From Ruminococcus sp. (GTDB lineage: Bacteria; Bacillota; Clostridia; Oscillospirales; Ruminococcaceae): a DNA stretch of 11,861 nt. Location: contig JAAVHM010000059.1 in the NCBI GenBank assembly GCA_014799675.1, positions 17,368 to 29,228 on the forward strand, in the 5' to 3' direction. How positions within the stretch are numbered: the first letter of the stretch is position 1; the number at the start of each line of letters is the position of its first letter. A model generated the notes under the pieces. That model did not search any database and was not told where the DNA came from. It saw only the letters and a list, made by a program, of their open reading frames with translations. Both the position numbers and the translations under genes were made by a program. Shown here piece by piece: positions 5,376-11,861 of this stretch.

Positions 5376-7631
5376 CTATTTCTCATTCTTGTCAAAGTAA
5401 ATTATTCCCAGACCAACGGTGCTCATGTAGCATCTTCCGTATACGTTCATATCGCCGCTTACGAAAACGCCGTTGCCCGTGCCGCCGAAGTTGTGGACGT
5501 CGTCGTTTACACGAACCCAGCTTTCGCCGAGATTTTCCGACATATAAAGTCCAGGCTTGTCAGCGTCCATAGGCGTACCCCAAACGTAAATAACAAGGGG
5601 ATCGCCGTCGTTTTTAGCCTTGCCAAGTCCAACCGCTTCGCAGTACTTTATATTCGGCACAAGCTCCGCAGTCTGTCCGTGGTCTTTTGAGACGTAAAGT
5701 CCCGCGCCGTTTGCTATATAAATAGTACCCTCGTTTTCGGGGTCAACGCATAGACGCTTGAAATTCGGCGTTATGCTTGGAACTCTCGAAAAATTCCTGC
5801 CGCCGTCGGAGCTTGTGTAGAATGTGCCGTTGCCGCAGGCGTATACATAATCGGCGTTGCTTGGGTCGCCTATGAGGTAAATGCCGCTTCCGAGAAGACC
5901 GCTTGCCTCGTTCCATGTTTCGCCCCAGTTGTCAGTCCAGTAGGCTTTCATTGCGTTTTCGGGACTCCATACAAGCACGCTTCCGTCGGCGTTGAGAGCG
6001 ACAGAACCCTTTTGGAATATCTTGCCGCTTTCCGGACTGTTTGTAATTTTATTCCATGTCTTGCCGCCGTCCGTGGTGTAGGTCAGAAGCATCTGACTGT
6101 CGTCGCCGCCTGCCTTAGACCAAAGGTCTCTGTTCTGGGCGGCAATTGTTATGCTTGATGTAGAACCTATCTTATCCTGATGTCTCTGTGCGGGAGTGAA
6201 AATATCCTCGTGTACAAAACCGTCATAGTCGCCAACAGCGGAAATAAGGGGATAGTCTTTCATTGTGATGATGTCGAGAGGAACAGTTTCCTCAATGCCG
6301 AGAGAGTCGAAATAAAATTTAGGAGTGCCGTCCCAGATGTTGTCGCAGGAGAAAATTCCGTTGCCTGAATTTACCATTATTTTGTTTGCGTCAAAGGGAT
6401 CTATAGCAAGGGAGCTGCACCAGTGTATCGCGCAGTCCTCTATCCAGGGCATACCGTTTGTGTCCATTGCCATGCTTTTCAGGACGTTGTTCCAGGTCTT
6501 GCCGCCGTCCGTTGAGGTATAGAACCTGTCGCCGAACGCGCCGTTTGCCTGTTCCTCCCACCTGCCGCTTGTGACTGCAACAAGCCTGTTGTCGTCATTT
6601 GGGTCTATAACGATATCACCGAAGGACTCGTCCGAGGGAGCGATATTTTCCGCCGTACCGTCGGTATTGTAGCGGTAAATGCTTCCCAGAGCGCAGTTCC
6701 AAGGACCTTCATGGTTGATGTAGGTAACGTAAAGGTTGCCCTTGCTGTCAAGCTTCATGCGCTGTACCATATTGGTGGTATCGCTGTTCGGCAGGGGAGA
6801 CCAGCTTGCGCCGCCGTCCTCGGAAACATAAAGATTGTCCTGCTTGTTTCTTGAAACCGAAGCGTAAATTTTTTGAGTAACGCCGTCCTTGGCAGTGGAG
6901 GGGTCAAAAAGAATTGAGTTTATGCCGTTGTTGTTGGAGGTTGCCGCATCGGGGAAGCTTTCCACTTTCTCCCATGTGTAGCCGCCGTCGGCGCTTTTTA
7001 TCATGCCGCCCGAGCGACCGCCTGCAAAAATAATATTTCCGTTGTTTGGGTCAACGGCAATTCTCTCGCCGTTTCCTCTGCCCATGCCGTTGCCGTGGAC
7101 TTTTATCATGTCGGTAACGTCAACAATGCGGATATTTTTGCCGTAATCGTCGGAAATGGCAATAGCAGTTTTGCCGTTGCTGAAATATTCCGTACCCAGA
7201 AGCAGGAACACCCTGTTTGGGGACTGGGGGTCAAACGCCAGACCGTCGCAGCCCAGCAAGCCCCTGTCGTCCGCAGTTACCCAGTAGTTCATGGAGACCC
7301 ACTTGCCGTCCGTTTCGGGCGTCCTGTAGTATGCGCCGCCGACGTCCGTTTTGGTGTAGTAAACGTCCTTTTCGGGCGCGGCAAAAACGCCTGTTATAAA
7401 TCCGCCGCCGCCCATAGCTACCTGACCGTAAGACCAGTCGGGGTTGATGTATGCGCCGTCGCTGACTAAGGGGACTCCGTTTGCGTTTGCGTTTTCGGTT
7501 ACTGATGCGGGGTCAGCCGAGCCGCCGCTTTCGGCGGGAGCAGTTCCGCTGTCTTCCTTGGCGCAGCCCGTTACAAGCGAAACGCACATAAGAACAGACA
7601 GCACAGCCGCTGTAAATTTTTTCATTTTCAT
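5376..7631 (-). CDS. GH74-like xyloglucanase / beta-propeller glycosidase, surface lipoprotein
   Basis: A 751-residue protein. The N terminus is a lipoprotein signal (LSVLMCVSLVTGC, lipid-modified Cys23), then a Gly/Ser/Ala-rich linker to about residue 55. The rest is one catalytic unit of GH74 type with Asp-box turns at about 213, 270, 373, 519, 566, 607, 648 and 698 (for example KSADGGYTW, TSTDGGKTW, TTDGGKTWNK), as expected for the double seven-bladed propeller of xyloglucanases. The family catalytic aspartates probably correspond to Asp96 in YTKTDVGGAYY and Asp468 in SAVGDYDGF. The expected activity is endo- or exo-cleavage of the xyloglucan beta-1,4-glucan backbone at the cell surface. 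There is no dockerin or carbohydrate-binding module. AAGGAG (7640-7645) sits 8 nt before the first ATG and decides it over Met3. It is a single-gene unit divergent from the CYTH gene. Exact substrate is inferred. Confidence 0.88.
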   Translation of the reverse strand: MKMKKFTAAVLSVLMCVSLVTGCAKEDSGTAPAESGGSADPASVTENANANGVPLVSDGAYINPDWSYGQVAMGGGGFITGVFAAPEKDVYYTKTDVGGAYYRTPETDGKWVSMNYWVTADDRGLLGCDGLAFDPQSPNRVFLLLGTEYFSNGKTAIAISDDYGKNIRIVDVTDMIKVHGNGMGRGNGERIAVDPNNGNIIFAGGRSGGMIKSADGGYTWEKVESFPDAATSNNNGINSILFDPSTAKDGVTQKIYASVSRNKQDNLYVSEDGGASWSPLPNSDTTNMVQRMKLDSKGNLYVTYINHEGPWNCALGSIYRYNTDGTAENIAPSDESFGDIVIDPNDDNRLVAVTSGRWEEQANGAFGDRFYTSTDGGKTWNNVLKSMAMDTNGMPWIEDCAIHWCSSLAIDPFDANKIMVNSGNGIFSCDNIWDGTPKFYFDSLGIEETVPLDIITMKDYPLISAVGDYDGFVHEDIFTPAQRHQDKIGSTSSITIAAQNRDLWSKAGGDDSQMLLTYTTDGGKTWNKITNSPESGKIFQKGSVALNADGSVLVWSPENAMKAYWTDNWGETWNEASGLLGSGIYLIGDPSNADYVYACGNGTFYTSSDGGRNFSRVPSITPNFKRLCVDPENEGTIYIANGAGLYVSKDHGQTAELVPNIKYCEAVGLGKAKNDGDPLVIYVWGTPMDADKPGLYMSENLGESWVRVNDDVHNFGGTGNGVFVSGDMNVYGRCYMSTVGLGIIYFDKNEK

Positions 7632-7663
7632 AACGCTTTCTCCTTATAAAATGTATTGTTAAA

Positions 7664-7692
7664 ATTATATAGTATTTTCCGCCTAAAGTCAA
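7664..7692 (-). promoter_or_regulatory. Sigma-A promoter of the GH74 gene
   Basis: On the minus strand TTGACT (7687-7692), a 17-bp spacer and a perfect TATAAT (7664-7669) lie 32 bp upstream of the GH74 start. This is a strong core promoter for a gene expected to be substrate-controlled. Confidence 0.8.
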
Positions 7693-7713
7693 GAGACATT
7701 GTTTAATTTTTTG

Positions 7714-7728
7714 CAGTAACGTTTACTG
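7714..7728. promoter_or_regulatory. Candidate operator, CAGTAA-CGT-TTACTG palindrome
   Basis: An inverted repeat with 6-bp arms around a central CGT, 21 bp upstream of the GH74 -35 and 38 bp upstream of the CYTH -35. The CG-centred form resembles LacI/CcpA-type operators, though the outer bases do not fit a catabolite-response consensus. The position suits an activator of GH74, or a shared site for both promoters. Confidence 0.45.
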
Positions 7729-7740
7729 TTTTGGAGCTTT

Positions 7741-7756
7741 CGTCATTAACGTCATT
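7741..7756. repeat. Short direct repeat CGTCATT, 9-bp period
   Basis: CGTCATT occurs at 7741-7747 and 7750-7756, separated by AA, just upstream of the CYTH promoter. Direct repeats with a near-helical period can bind response regulators, but two short copies are weak evidence. Confidence 0.3.
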
Positions 7757-7766
7757 GCCATAGATA

Positions 7767-7795
7767 TTGACATTTTAAATATATTATAGTATAAT
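7767..7795 (+). promoter_or_regulatory. Consensus sigma-A promoter of the CYTH-CPBP operon
   Basis: TTGACA (7767-7772), exactly 17 bp, then TATAAT (7790-7795) is a perfect match to the housekeeping consensus, 27 bp before the CYTH start. Perfect promoters are uncommon in bacterial genomes and suggest high expression or an effective repressor. Confidence 0.85.
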
Positions 7796-7822
7796 TGTTA
7801 AAAATAAACATTCGGAGGAATT

Positions 7823-8605
7823 ATGGAAAATTATACAAAAAAGTTTCTTATAAAAATGCCTCAATACTTGGGGGACTATGATGACCCGTCAATCAGGAAT
7901 ATGAAAGCAGCCAAGTGGATCGCGGAAGCAACCTATGCCTTTTGCGACGACATGGATTACAAGGTCAAGCTCTATCCAAATGAAAAGTCCGCCGCCATTC
8001 TTGAATCGGAGGGGGACACTTTCGGGTTTGAAGTCCTCGCCGAGATAACGGGGAACGATTTCTACAGCGATAAGGCTATAACCGAAAGGGGCGGGAAGAT
8101 ACTCACCCTTGAAGTGGAGCGCAGGTGGCTTGTGAAAATCCCCGATAACATTGGCGATTTCCCGTACCACACTATAGAGCAGGCATACCTTGCTGCCAAA
8201 GGCAGCGCCCCCGAAAGCGGCTTACAGGGACGTATCCGCCGCTGGGACGACAAGTTCATCTACACCGAAAAGGCGCGGACGGGAAGCTCCGCTGTACGTA
8301 TAGAAAACGAGCGTGAAATTACCGAAAACGAATACAATGAGTATAAAAAACACACTATATTAAATACTGTAAAGAAAAAACGGTATATTATCCCATACGG
8401 CGGACTGGAATTCGAGTTCGATATTTTTGAAAATACCGTTGAAAGCGGTTATGCTATAATGGAGGCAGAGCTTCCCGACGAGAGCGTTAAGGTCACGCTT
8501 CCCGACTTCATAGAGGTTGTCGCCGAGGTCACGGAGGACAGCTACTACACCAACAGGAATTTCGCCTCAATGGATAAAATAAGACTTATTAAACAAGGAG
8601 TATAA
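7823..8605 (+). CDS. CYTH-domain protein (triphosphate tunnel enzyme family) with an N-terminal partial copy
   Basis: 260 residues. A CYTH domain spans about 97-255: EVERRWLVKIP (97-107, a variant of the ExExK signature with Arg101 in place of Lys), EQAYLAA (119-125), GRIRRWDDKFIYTEKA (136-151), REITENEY, KKRYIIPYGGLEFEFDIFE (185-203), EAELPDE (214-220) and VAEVTEDSYYTNRNFA. Family members hydrolyse inorganic triphosphate or related triphosphates using metal held by acidic residues in a barrel, so a cytoplasmic tripolyphosphatase role is plausible. Residues 6-88 look like a shrunken second copy: KKFLIKMPQYLGDY mirrors RRWLVKIPDNIGDF, and FEVLAEITGNDFYS mirrors IEVVAEVTEDSYYT, with the acidic signature lost. 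The GGAGG at 7814-7818 sits only 4 nt from the ATG. It is co-transcribed with the membrane protease gene 1 bp downstream. The CYTH call is firm; the substrate is not. Confidence 0.82.
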   Translation: MENYTKKFLIKMPQYLGDYDDPSIRNMKAAKWIAEATYAFCDDMDYKVKLYPNEKSAAILESEGDTFGFEVLAEITGNDFYSDKAITERGGKILTLEVERRWLVKIPDNIGDFPYHTIEQAYLAAKGSAPESGLQGRIRRWDDKFIYTEKARTGSSAVRIENEREITENEYNEYKKHTILNTVKKKRYIIPYGGLEFEFDIFENTVESGYAIMEAELPDESVKVTLPDFIEVVAEVTEDSYYTNRNFASMDKIRLIKQGV

Positions 8606-8606
8606 T

Positions 8607-9740
8607 ATGGATAATAATGCAATGATACCAAACGAGCAGTTAGGCACGGTCACGGTGAAGCCCGACGCCGAGGAACGCCGTGAAATAAGAAAGCAGTACA
8701 GCAAAACGGCGTTGGTACTGCTGTTAAATATTGTCATATTCAACGTCATTTTCCAGCTTATCCTGCGGTTCGGCTGCATGATATACGGCGGCGGACTGTC
8801 AATGGAGGCTTTCCAAAGGGGAGCTGAAGCGTTTACCGAAAATCAGCTCCTGTCCACGATATTTTCCTGCATGACGCCGATAGTGAGCGAGACTGCGGCA
8901 ATTATTACGGGGCTTAAAATTTTGAAATTTACCCCGCCCGATTTCAAAAAGCTTTCCACCCGAGAGGGCTACAGCGGCGGGACGGTGGCGAAGCTTGTTA
9001 CTCTATGTCTCGGTTTGCAGACGGCGTCGGCTTTACTGACGCAGATCGTTACATCAATTCTGGATAATTTTGGTCTTACGGGACGTACTATAGACCTTTC
9101 CGCAACCACCTCTTTCGGCGCAAACGTGTTTATGTTCTTCTACGCCTGCCTGCTTGGACCTGTTCTGGAGGAGCTTCTTTACAGGGGAGTGCTGCTCCAG
9201 TCCATGCGAAAATACAACGAGAGATTTGCGATCTTCCTTTCGGCGGTGATATTCGGTCTTATGCACCAGAATTACCAGCAGTTTATCCTTGCCTTCCTGC
9301 TGGGCATACCCCTTGCGGTCGTGACAATAAAGTACAATTCCCTTATACCCTCTATAATCACACATATTATAGTAAACACTACCGCCTCTGTTTCGTCTGT
9401 TATTATGCAGTACTTTACTCCCGAACTGTATAACTCGGCTCTGTCCGGCGGCGAGATAGACATGACCGTTTTAAGCGGCACGGACTGGGCTGTGCTTGGC
9501 ATAAATGCGCTGTTCAGGTTCGGCTTTGCGCTCGCGGGACTTATAGTCGGAATAGTCTGCCTTGTCAAGGGCAAAAACATGAGCAGACCCACTCCCGCGG
9601 GAAGATCACGGGCTTTCCCCGTTATGATAACTTCCATACCTTGGATAATCGTATTTATATTGTACGCGTATCTCAGCTTTGTTGAGCCGTTTATGGACAT
9701 GACCCTCTGGGATCACATCTTTTCGGGAATTTTCGGCTAA
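8607..9740 (+). CDS. CPBP-family intramembrane metalloprotease (CAAX protease-like)
   Basis: A 377-residue protein with a charged cytoplasmic N terminus (residues 1-33) and about eight hydrophobic segments. It carries the family motifs in order: EELLYRG with Glu188-Glu189 and Arg193, FGLMHQN with Phe216 and His220, and HIIVN with His253 and Asn257. In the family these residues form a zinc site inside the membrane; bacterial members cleave membrane proteins or peptides and some protect against bacteriocins. AAGGAG (8595-8600) lies inside the end of the CYTH gene, 6 nt before the ATG, and the genes are 1 bp apart, so they share a transcript. A basic loop (AGRSRAF, 331-337) precedes a last hydrophobic helix (about 338-358) and a short tail. 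The substrate is unknown, and no bacteriocin genes are nearby. Confidence 0.9.
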   Translation: MDNNAMIPNEQLGTVTVKPDAEERREIRKQYSKTALVLLLNIVIFNVIFQLILRFGCMIYGGGLSMEAFQRGAEAFTENQLLSTIFSCMTPIVSETAAIITGLKILKFTPPDFKKLSTREGYSGGTVAKLVTLCLGLQTASALLTQIVTSILDNFGLTGRTIDLSATTSFGANVFMFFYACLLGPVLEELLYRGVLLQSMRKYNERFAIFLSAVIFGLMHQNYQQFILAFLLGIPLAVVTIKYNSLIPSIITHIIVNTTASVSSVIMQYFTPELYNSALSGGEIDMTVLSGTDWAVLGINALFRFGFALAGLIVGIVCLVKGKNMSRPTPAGRSRAFPVMITSIPWIIVFILYAYLSFVEPFMDMTLWDHIFSGIFG

Positions 9741-9773
9741 TTTTGTGTATTTTAACAAATTATACAAAAATAC

Positions 9774-9802
9774 TTGACAAGCAGTCAATTATAATGTAAA
9801 AT
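9774..9802 (+). promoter_or_regulatory. Sigma-A promoter of the chemoreceptor gene
   Basis: TTGACA (9774-9779), a 17-bp spacer and TAAAAT (9797-9802). The -35 lies within an inverted repeat, TTGAC (9774-9778) and GTCAA (9784-9788), which could be an operator. The predicted leader is about 65 nt long. Confidence 0.65.
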
Positions 9803-9808
9803 ATTATT

Positions 9809-9858
9809 TGTATTAAAGTATATTTTATTACATTAATACATTTTATGGGAATGTATTA
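9809..9858 (+). promoter_or_regulatory. Leader with two mutually exclusive hairpins before the chemoreceptor ribosome site
   Basis: The segment around TTAATACATT (9833-9842) can pair upstream with TGTATTAA (9809-9816, 8 bp) or downstream with AATGTATTA (9850-9858, 9 bp with TAATACATT 9834-9842, 7-nt loop). The downstream hairpin ends 2 nt before the purine-rich ribosome site at 9861. The arms are A/T-rich, so stability is low. No known riboswitch core is recognisable. Confidence 0.35.
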
Positions 9859-9874
9859 TTGAAGGGTGGTTACT

Positions 9875-11803
9875 ATGTCTAAAATGTCCAAAATAGGTAA
9901 GTCAATACTTTTGATCGTATGCGTAATGCTTGGTTTGGTAACTGTTGTTTTGACGGTAGCGTTTCTGATCATGCTGAACAGAACCGAAACAAGCAGTCTG
10001 AAAAGTTCATCTCAATCATCTGTTACCGTACTCCAGCACGACTTTGACCAGAGCGCAGAAGATACTATTACGCTTGCAGGTCTGCTTGCAGACGATGAAG
10101 ATTTCCTTGAGGCTTTGAAAGCAAACGACGCGGGTTCAGTACAAGCGCAGTGGGAGGGCATACATAAGAACGAAGGTATATTCGGGTTCTTTACCAATCC
10201 CGATGGTGCATTGGTGTACAAAACAGATAACTGTACTATATCAGGTGAAAGTATTTTCAATATGTCTTCGGCAAATCATCAAGGGCTGTACGTAGGTACG
10301 CAGGAACCGCTTTTCTATTGTACGTCGGTGGTTACCGAAAACGGTGTGATCGGAATAGGCTATTCCTACAGCAGCAATTTGCTGGTTGACGACCTTATGT
10401 TCCAGACACAGAACCAAGCTACGATTTTTGCTGATAACGTGAGAATTGCTACAACAGTAACCACAGATGACGGAGAGAGAGCTACAGGCACACTTATGCT
10501 TGACAATATATATCAGACGGTAATTAAAAACGGTCAGATATATCAGCAGGAGACAGAGATATTCGGCGAGAAATACATGGCTACATATATGCCTATCAAG
10601 GACAGCGGCGGAACTATCCGCGGCGCGCTTTTCACAGGCGCACCCATGGCGCAGAGCCTTAAAAACAGAACGACCGTTACAATTATAAGCATTTCGCTGG
10701 GCGTTGTTATGCTTATTGTTGCGTCGGTGGTATTTTTAAGATTTGTAACAGTTCACATTTCACAGCCCGTTGCTATGGTAAAGGTAATGGCTACCGAAAT
10801 GGAGATAGGAAACCTCAGAGGAAACCCCGGTATCAGAGGCAAGGTGGAGGACAACGAGATAGGCGACCTTGCAAGGGCGCTTGCTTCTGCAATAACAACT
10901 CTTGACGGCTATATCAGCGATATTTCCGATATGATGAGGGAGATGTCGGACGGTAACTTCGGCTACCAGACCTCCGTCAGCTACAAGGGCGACTTTATAA
11001 ATATAGGTCAGTCGGCGGAAGCTTTGCACCAGAAGATGAATTCTGTTGTAAACGCTATCAATAATTCTGCCGATGAGGTTTACAACGGTTCGGAGCAGAT
11101 ATCCAGCGTATCGGGCATAATTGCCGACGGTACGACAAAGCAGGCGGCGGCTTCGGAGGAGCTTTCGGCTTCCATGGAAGAAATTACCGGAAGCATAAAT
11201 CTTACTGTTGAAAGCGTCGAAAAAACTATGGAACTTTCGCATATGTCCCTCGATACCGTAAACAATCAGAGTACGCAGATCAAGGATATGCTTTCCGCAA
11301 TGGAAAATATTGAAGAAAGCACAGGAGAGATCGGCAAGATCATTCAGTCCATTGAGGATATAGCTTTCCAGACCAATATCCTTGCCCTCAACGCAGCGGT
11401 TGAGGCAGCAAGAGCAGGCGAGGCGGGCAAGGGCTTTGCCGTTGTTGCCGACGAGGTAAGAAATCTTGCAACCAAATCCGCCGAGGCGGCGAAGAATACC
11501 TCCGCGCTTATCGAAAGCTGTATTGCCGCCGTAAACAACGGTTCGGATATGGCGCACAGGACTGCCGAAGCAATGAATACTGTTGTTGATAACGTAAACA
11601 ACACCAACAAGCTTATTGACGATATTAATGTGCAGACCGCTAAGCAGGCGGAAGCGGTAGCGCAGGTCAAGGCGGGCATAGACAGTATTTCCGAGGTCGT
11701 TCAGCAGAACAGCGCGACTGCACAGGAATGTGCGGCAAACTGCCAGGAGCTGAATGCACAGGCTATGAATTTGAGAGAACAGATCGCAATTTTCCATACA
11801 TAA
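9875..11803 (+). CDS. Methyl-accepting chemotaxis protein
   Basis: 642 residues. TM1 is about 10-33. An extracytoplasmic Cache-like sensor covers about 36-264, ending in the typical GEKYMATYMPIKDSGGTIRG strand pattern. TM2 is about 267-291, followed by a HAMP domain (about 292-345) and a long signalling coiled coil. The hairpin tip core is around 490-535, with IAFQTNILALNAAVEAARAG, then KGFAVVADEVRNLA, which binds CheA and CheW. Alanine- and glutamate-rich stretches on both sides hold the methylation sites. There is no C-terminal CheR-binding pentapeptide. ATG at 9875 is preferred over an in-frame GTG at 9866, because that GTG lies within the purine-rich ribosome site GAAGGGTGG (9861-9869). 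The gene is monocistronic, with its own promoter and terminator. The ligand is unknown; small carboxylates, amino acids or sugars all fit Cache sensors. Confidence 0.93.
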   Translation: MSKMSKIGKSILLIVCVMLGLVTVVLTVAFLIMLNRTETSSLKSSSQSSVTVLQHDFDQSAEDTITLAGLLADDEDFLEALKANDAGSVQAQWEGIHKNEGIFGFFTNPDGALVYKTDNCTISGESIFNMSSANHQGLYVGTQEPLFYCTSVVTENGVIGIGYSYSSNLLVDDLMFQTQNQATIFADNVRIATTVTTDDGERATGTLMLDNIYQTVIKNGQIYQQETEIFGEKYMATYMPIKDSGGTIRGALFTGAPMAQSLKNRTTVTIISISLGVVMLIVASVVFLRFVTVHISQPVAMVKVMATEMEIGNLRGNPGIRGKVEDNEIGDLARALASAITTLDGYISDISDMMREMSDGNFGYQTSVSYKGDFINIGQSAEALHQKMNSVVNAINNSADEVYNGSEQISSVSGIIADGTTKQAAASEELSASMEEITGSINLTVESVEKTMELSHMSLDTVNNQSTQIKDMLSAMENIEESTGEIGKIIQSIEDIAFQTNILALNAAVEAARAGEAGKGFAVVADEVRNLATKSAEAAKNTSALIESCIAAVNNGSDMAHRTAEAMNTVVDNVNNTNKLIDDINVQTAKQAEAVAQVKAGIDSISEVVQQNSATAQECAANCQELNAQAMNLREQIAIFHT

Positions 11804-11820
11804 TATGTAAAATCCTTTTC

Positions 11821-11858
11821 AGCCCTCCGTTTTTCGGGGGGCTTTATTTTGTTTTTTT
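11821..11858 (+). terminator. Intrinsic terminator of the chemoreceptor gene
   Basis: AGCCCTCCG (11821-11829) pairs with CGGGGGGCT (11835-11843) through a T5 loop, with one G-U pair, and is followed by TTATTTTGTTTTTTT. It begins 17 nt after the stop codon. Confidence 0.92.
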
Positions 11859-11861
11859 GAA

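Noticed and set aside
7629..7643. Catabolite-response (cre-like) site over the GH74 start region
   Set aside because: AGAAAGCGTTAT on the minus strand resembles part of the consensus but fails at both conserved ends and overlaps the ribosome site, so the match is probably accidental.
9741..9769. Terminator after the CPBP gene
   Set aside because: TTTTGTGTA and TATACAAAA can pair, but the stem is AT-rich with an 11-nt loop and is followed by AAATAC rather than T residues.
9803..9874. Cyclic-di-GMP riboswitch before the chemoreceptor
   Set aside because: Such riboswitches often precede chemotaxis genes, but this leader is too short and AT-rich and lacks the conserved GEMM core.
10760..11797. 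Minus-strand open frame of 345 codons opposite the chemoreceptor
   Set aside because: Antisense to conserved HAMP and signalling domains; the long open frame is a by-product of the codon use of the real gene.

Overview
The window reads like a piece of chromosome from a plant-fibre-degrading Gram-positive gut or rumen bacterium, most likely a Ruminococcus-like clostridium. This is an inference from mid-range GC with AT-rich spacers, AGGAGG-type ribosome sites, a sigma/anti-sigma pair of a kind common in that group, hemicellulases, and a clostridial-style chemoreceptor. No phage, insertion sequence, tRNA, rRNA or CRISPR array is visible.

Layout. (1) 1-1825: a GH51 alpha-L-arabinofuranosidase, cut by the left edge, is divergent from an AraC-family regulator. 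Their predicted promoters overlap in a 122-bp spacer, so the regulator probably controls the enzyme. (2) 1882-1912: a GC-rich 13-bp palindrome without a T-tract, possibly a dispersed repeat element. (3) 1943-4991: an ECF-like sigma factor with a TTG start, an overlapping membrane anti-sigma-like gene, and a secreted GLUG-repeat beta-helix protein. They form one apparent operon behind an ECF-type promoter (TGTAAG-16-CGTC), which suggests autoregulation. (4) 5067-5360: a strong sigma-A promoter drives a 55-codon gene resembling a shortened Phd/YefM antitoxin with no toxin beside it, closed by a bidirectional terminator. (5) 5376-7631, minus strand: a GH74-like xyloglucanase lipoprotein. (6) 7664-7795: a divergent control region with two near-consensus promoters, a 15-nt palindrome and a 9-bp-period direct repeat. 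(7) 7823-9740: a CYTH-domain protein and a CPBP intramembrane protease with a 1-base gap. The CYTH protein appears to carry a shrunken second copy of its own domain at the N terminus. (8) 9774-11858: a methyl-accepting chemotaxis protein with its own promoter, a leader with two mutually exclusive hairpins, and a strong terminator.

How the genes may work together. GH74 would cut the xyloglucan backbone at the cell surface, and GH51, which has no signal peptide, would remove arabinose from imported arabino-oligosaccharides. The sigma/anti-sigma/GLUG operon looks like an envelope-sensing switch that controls a surface protein. The CYTH-CPBP pair and the chemoreceptor are separate transcription units with no demonstrated link to the sugar genes. 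The least ordinary items are the degenerate CYTH duplication, the self-contained sigma operon, the shortened antitoxin-like gene, and the switch-like leader of the chemoreceptor.
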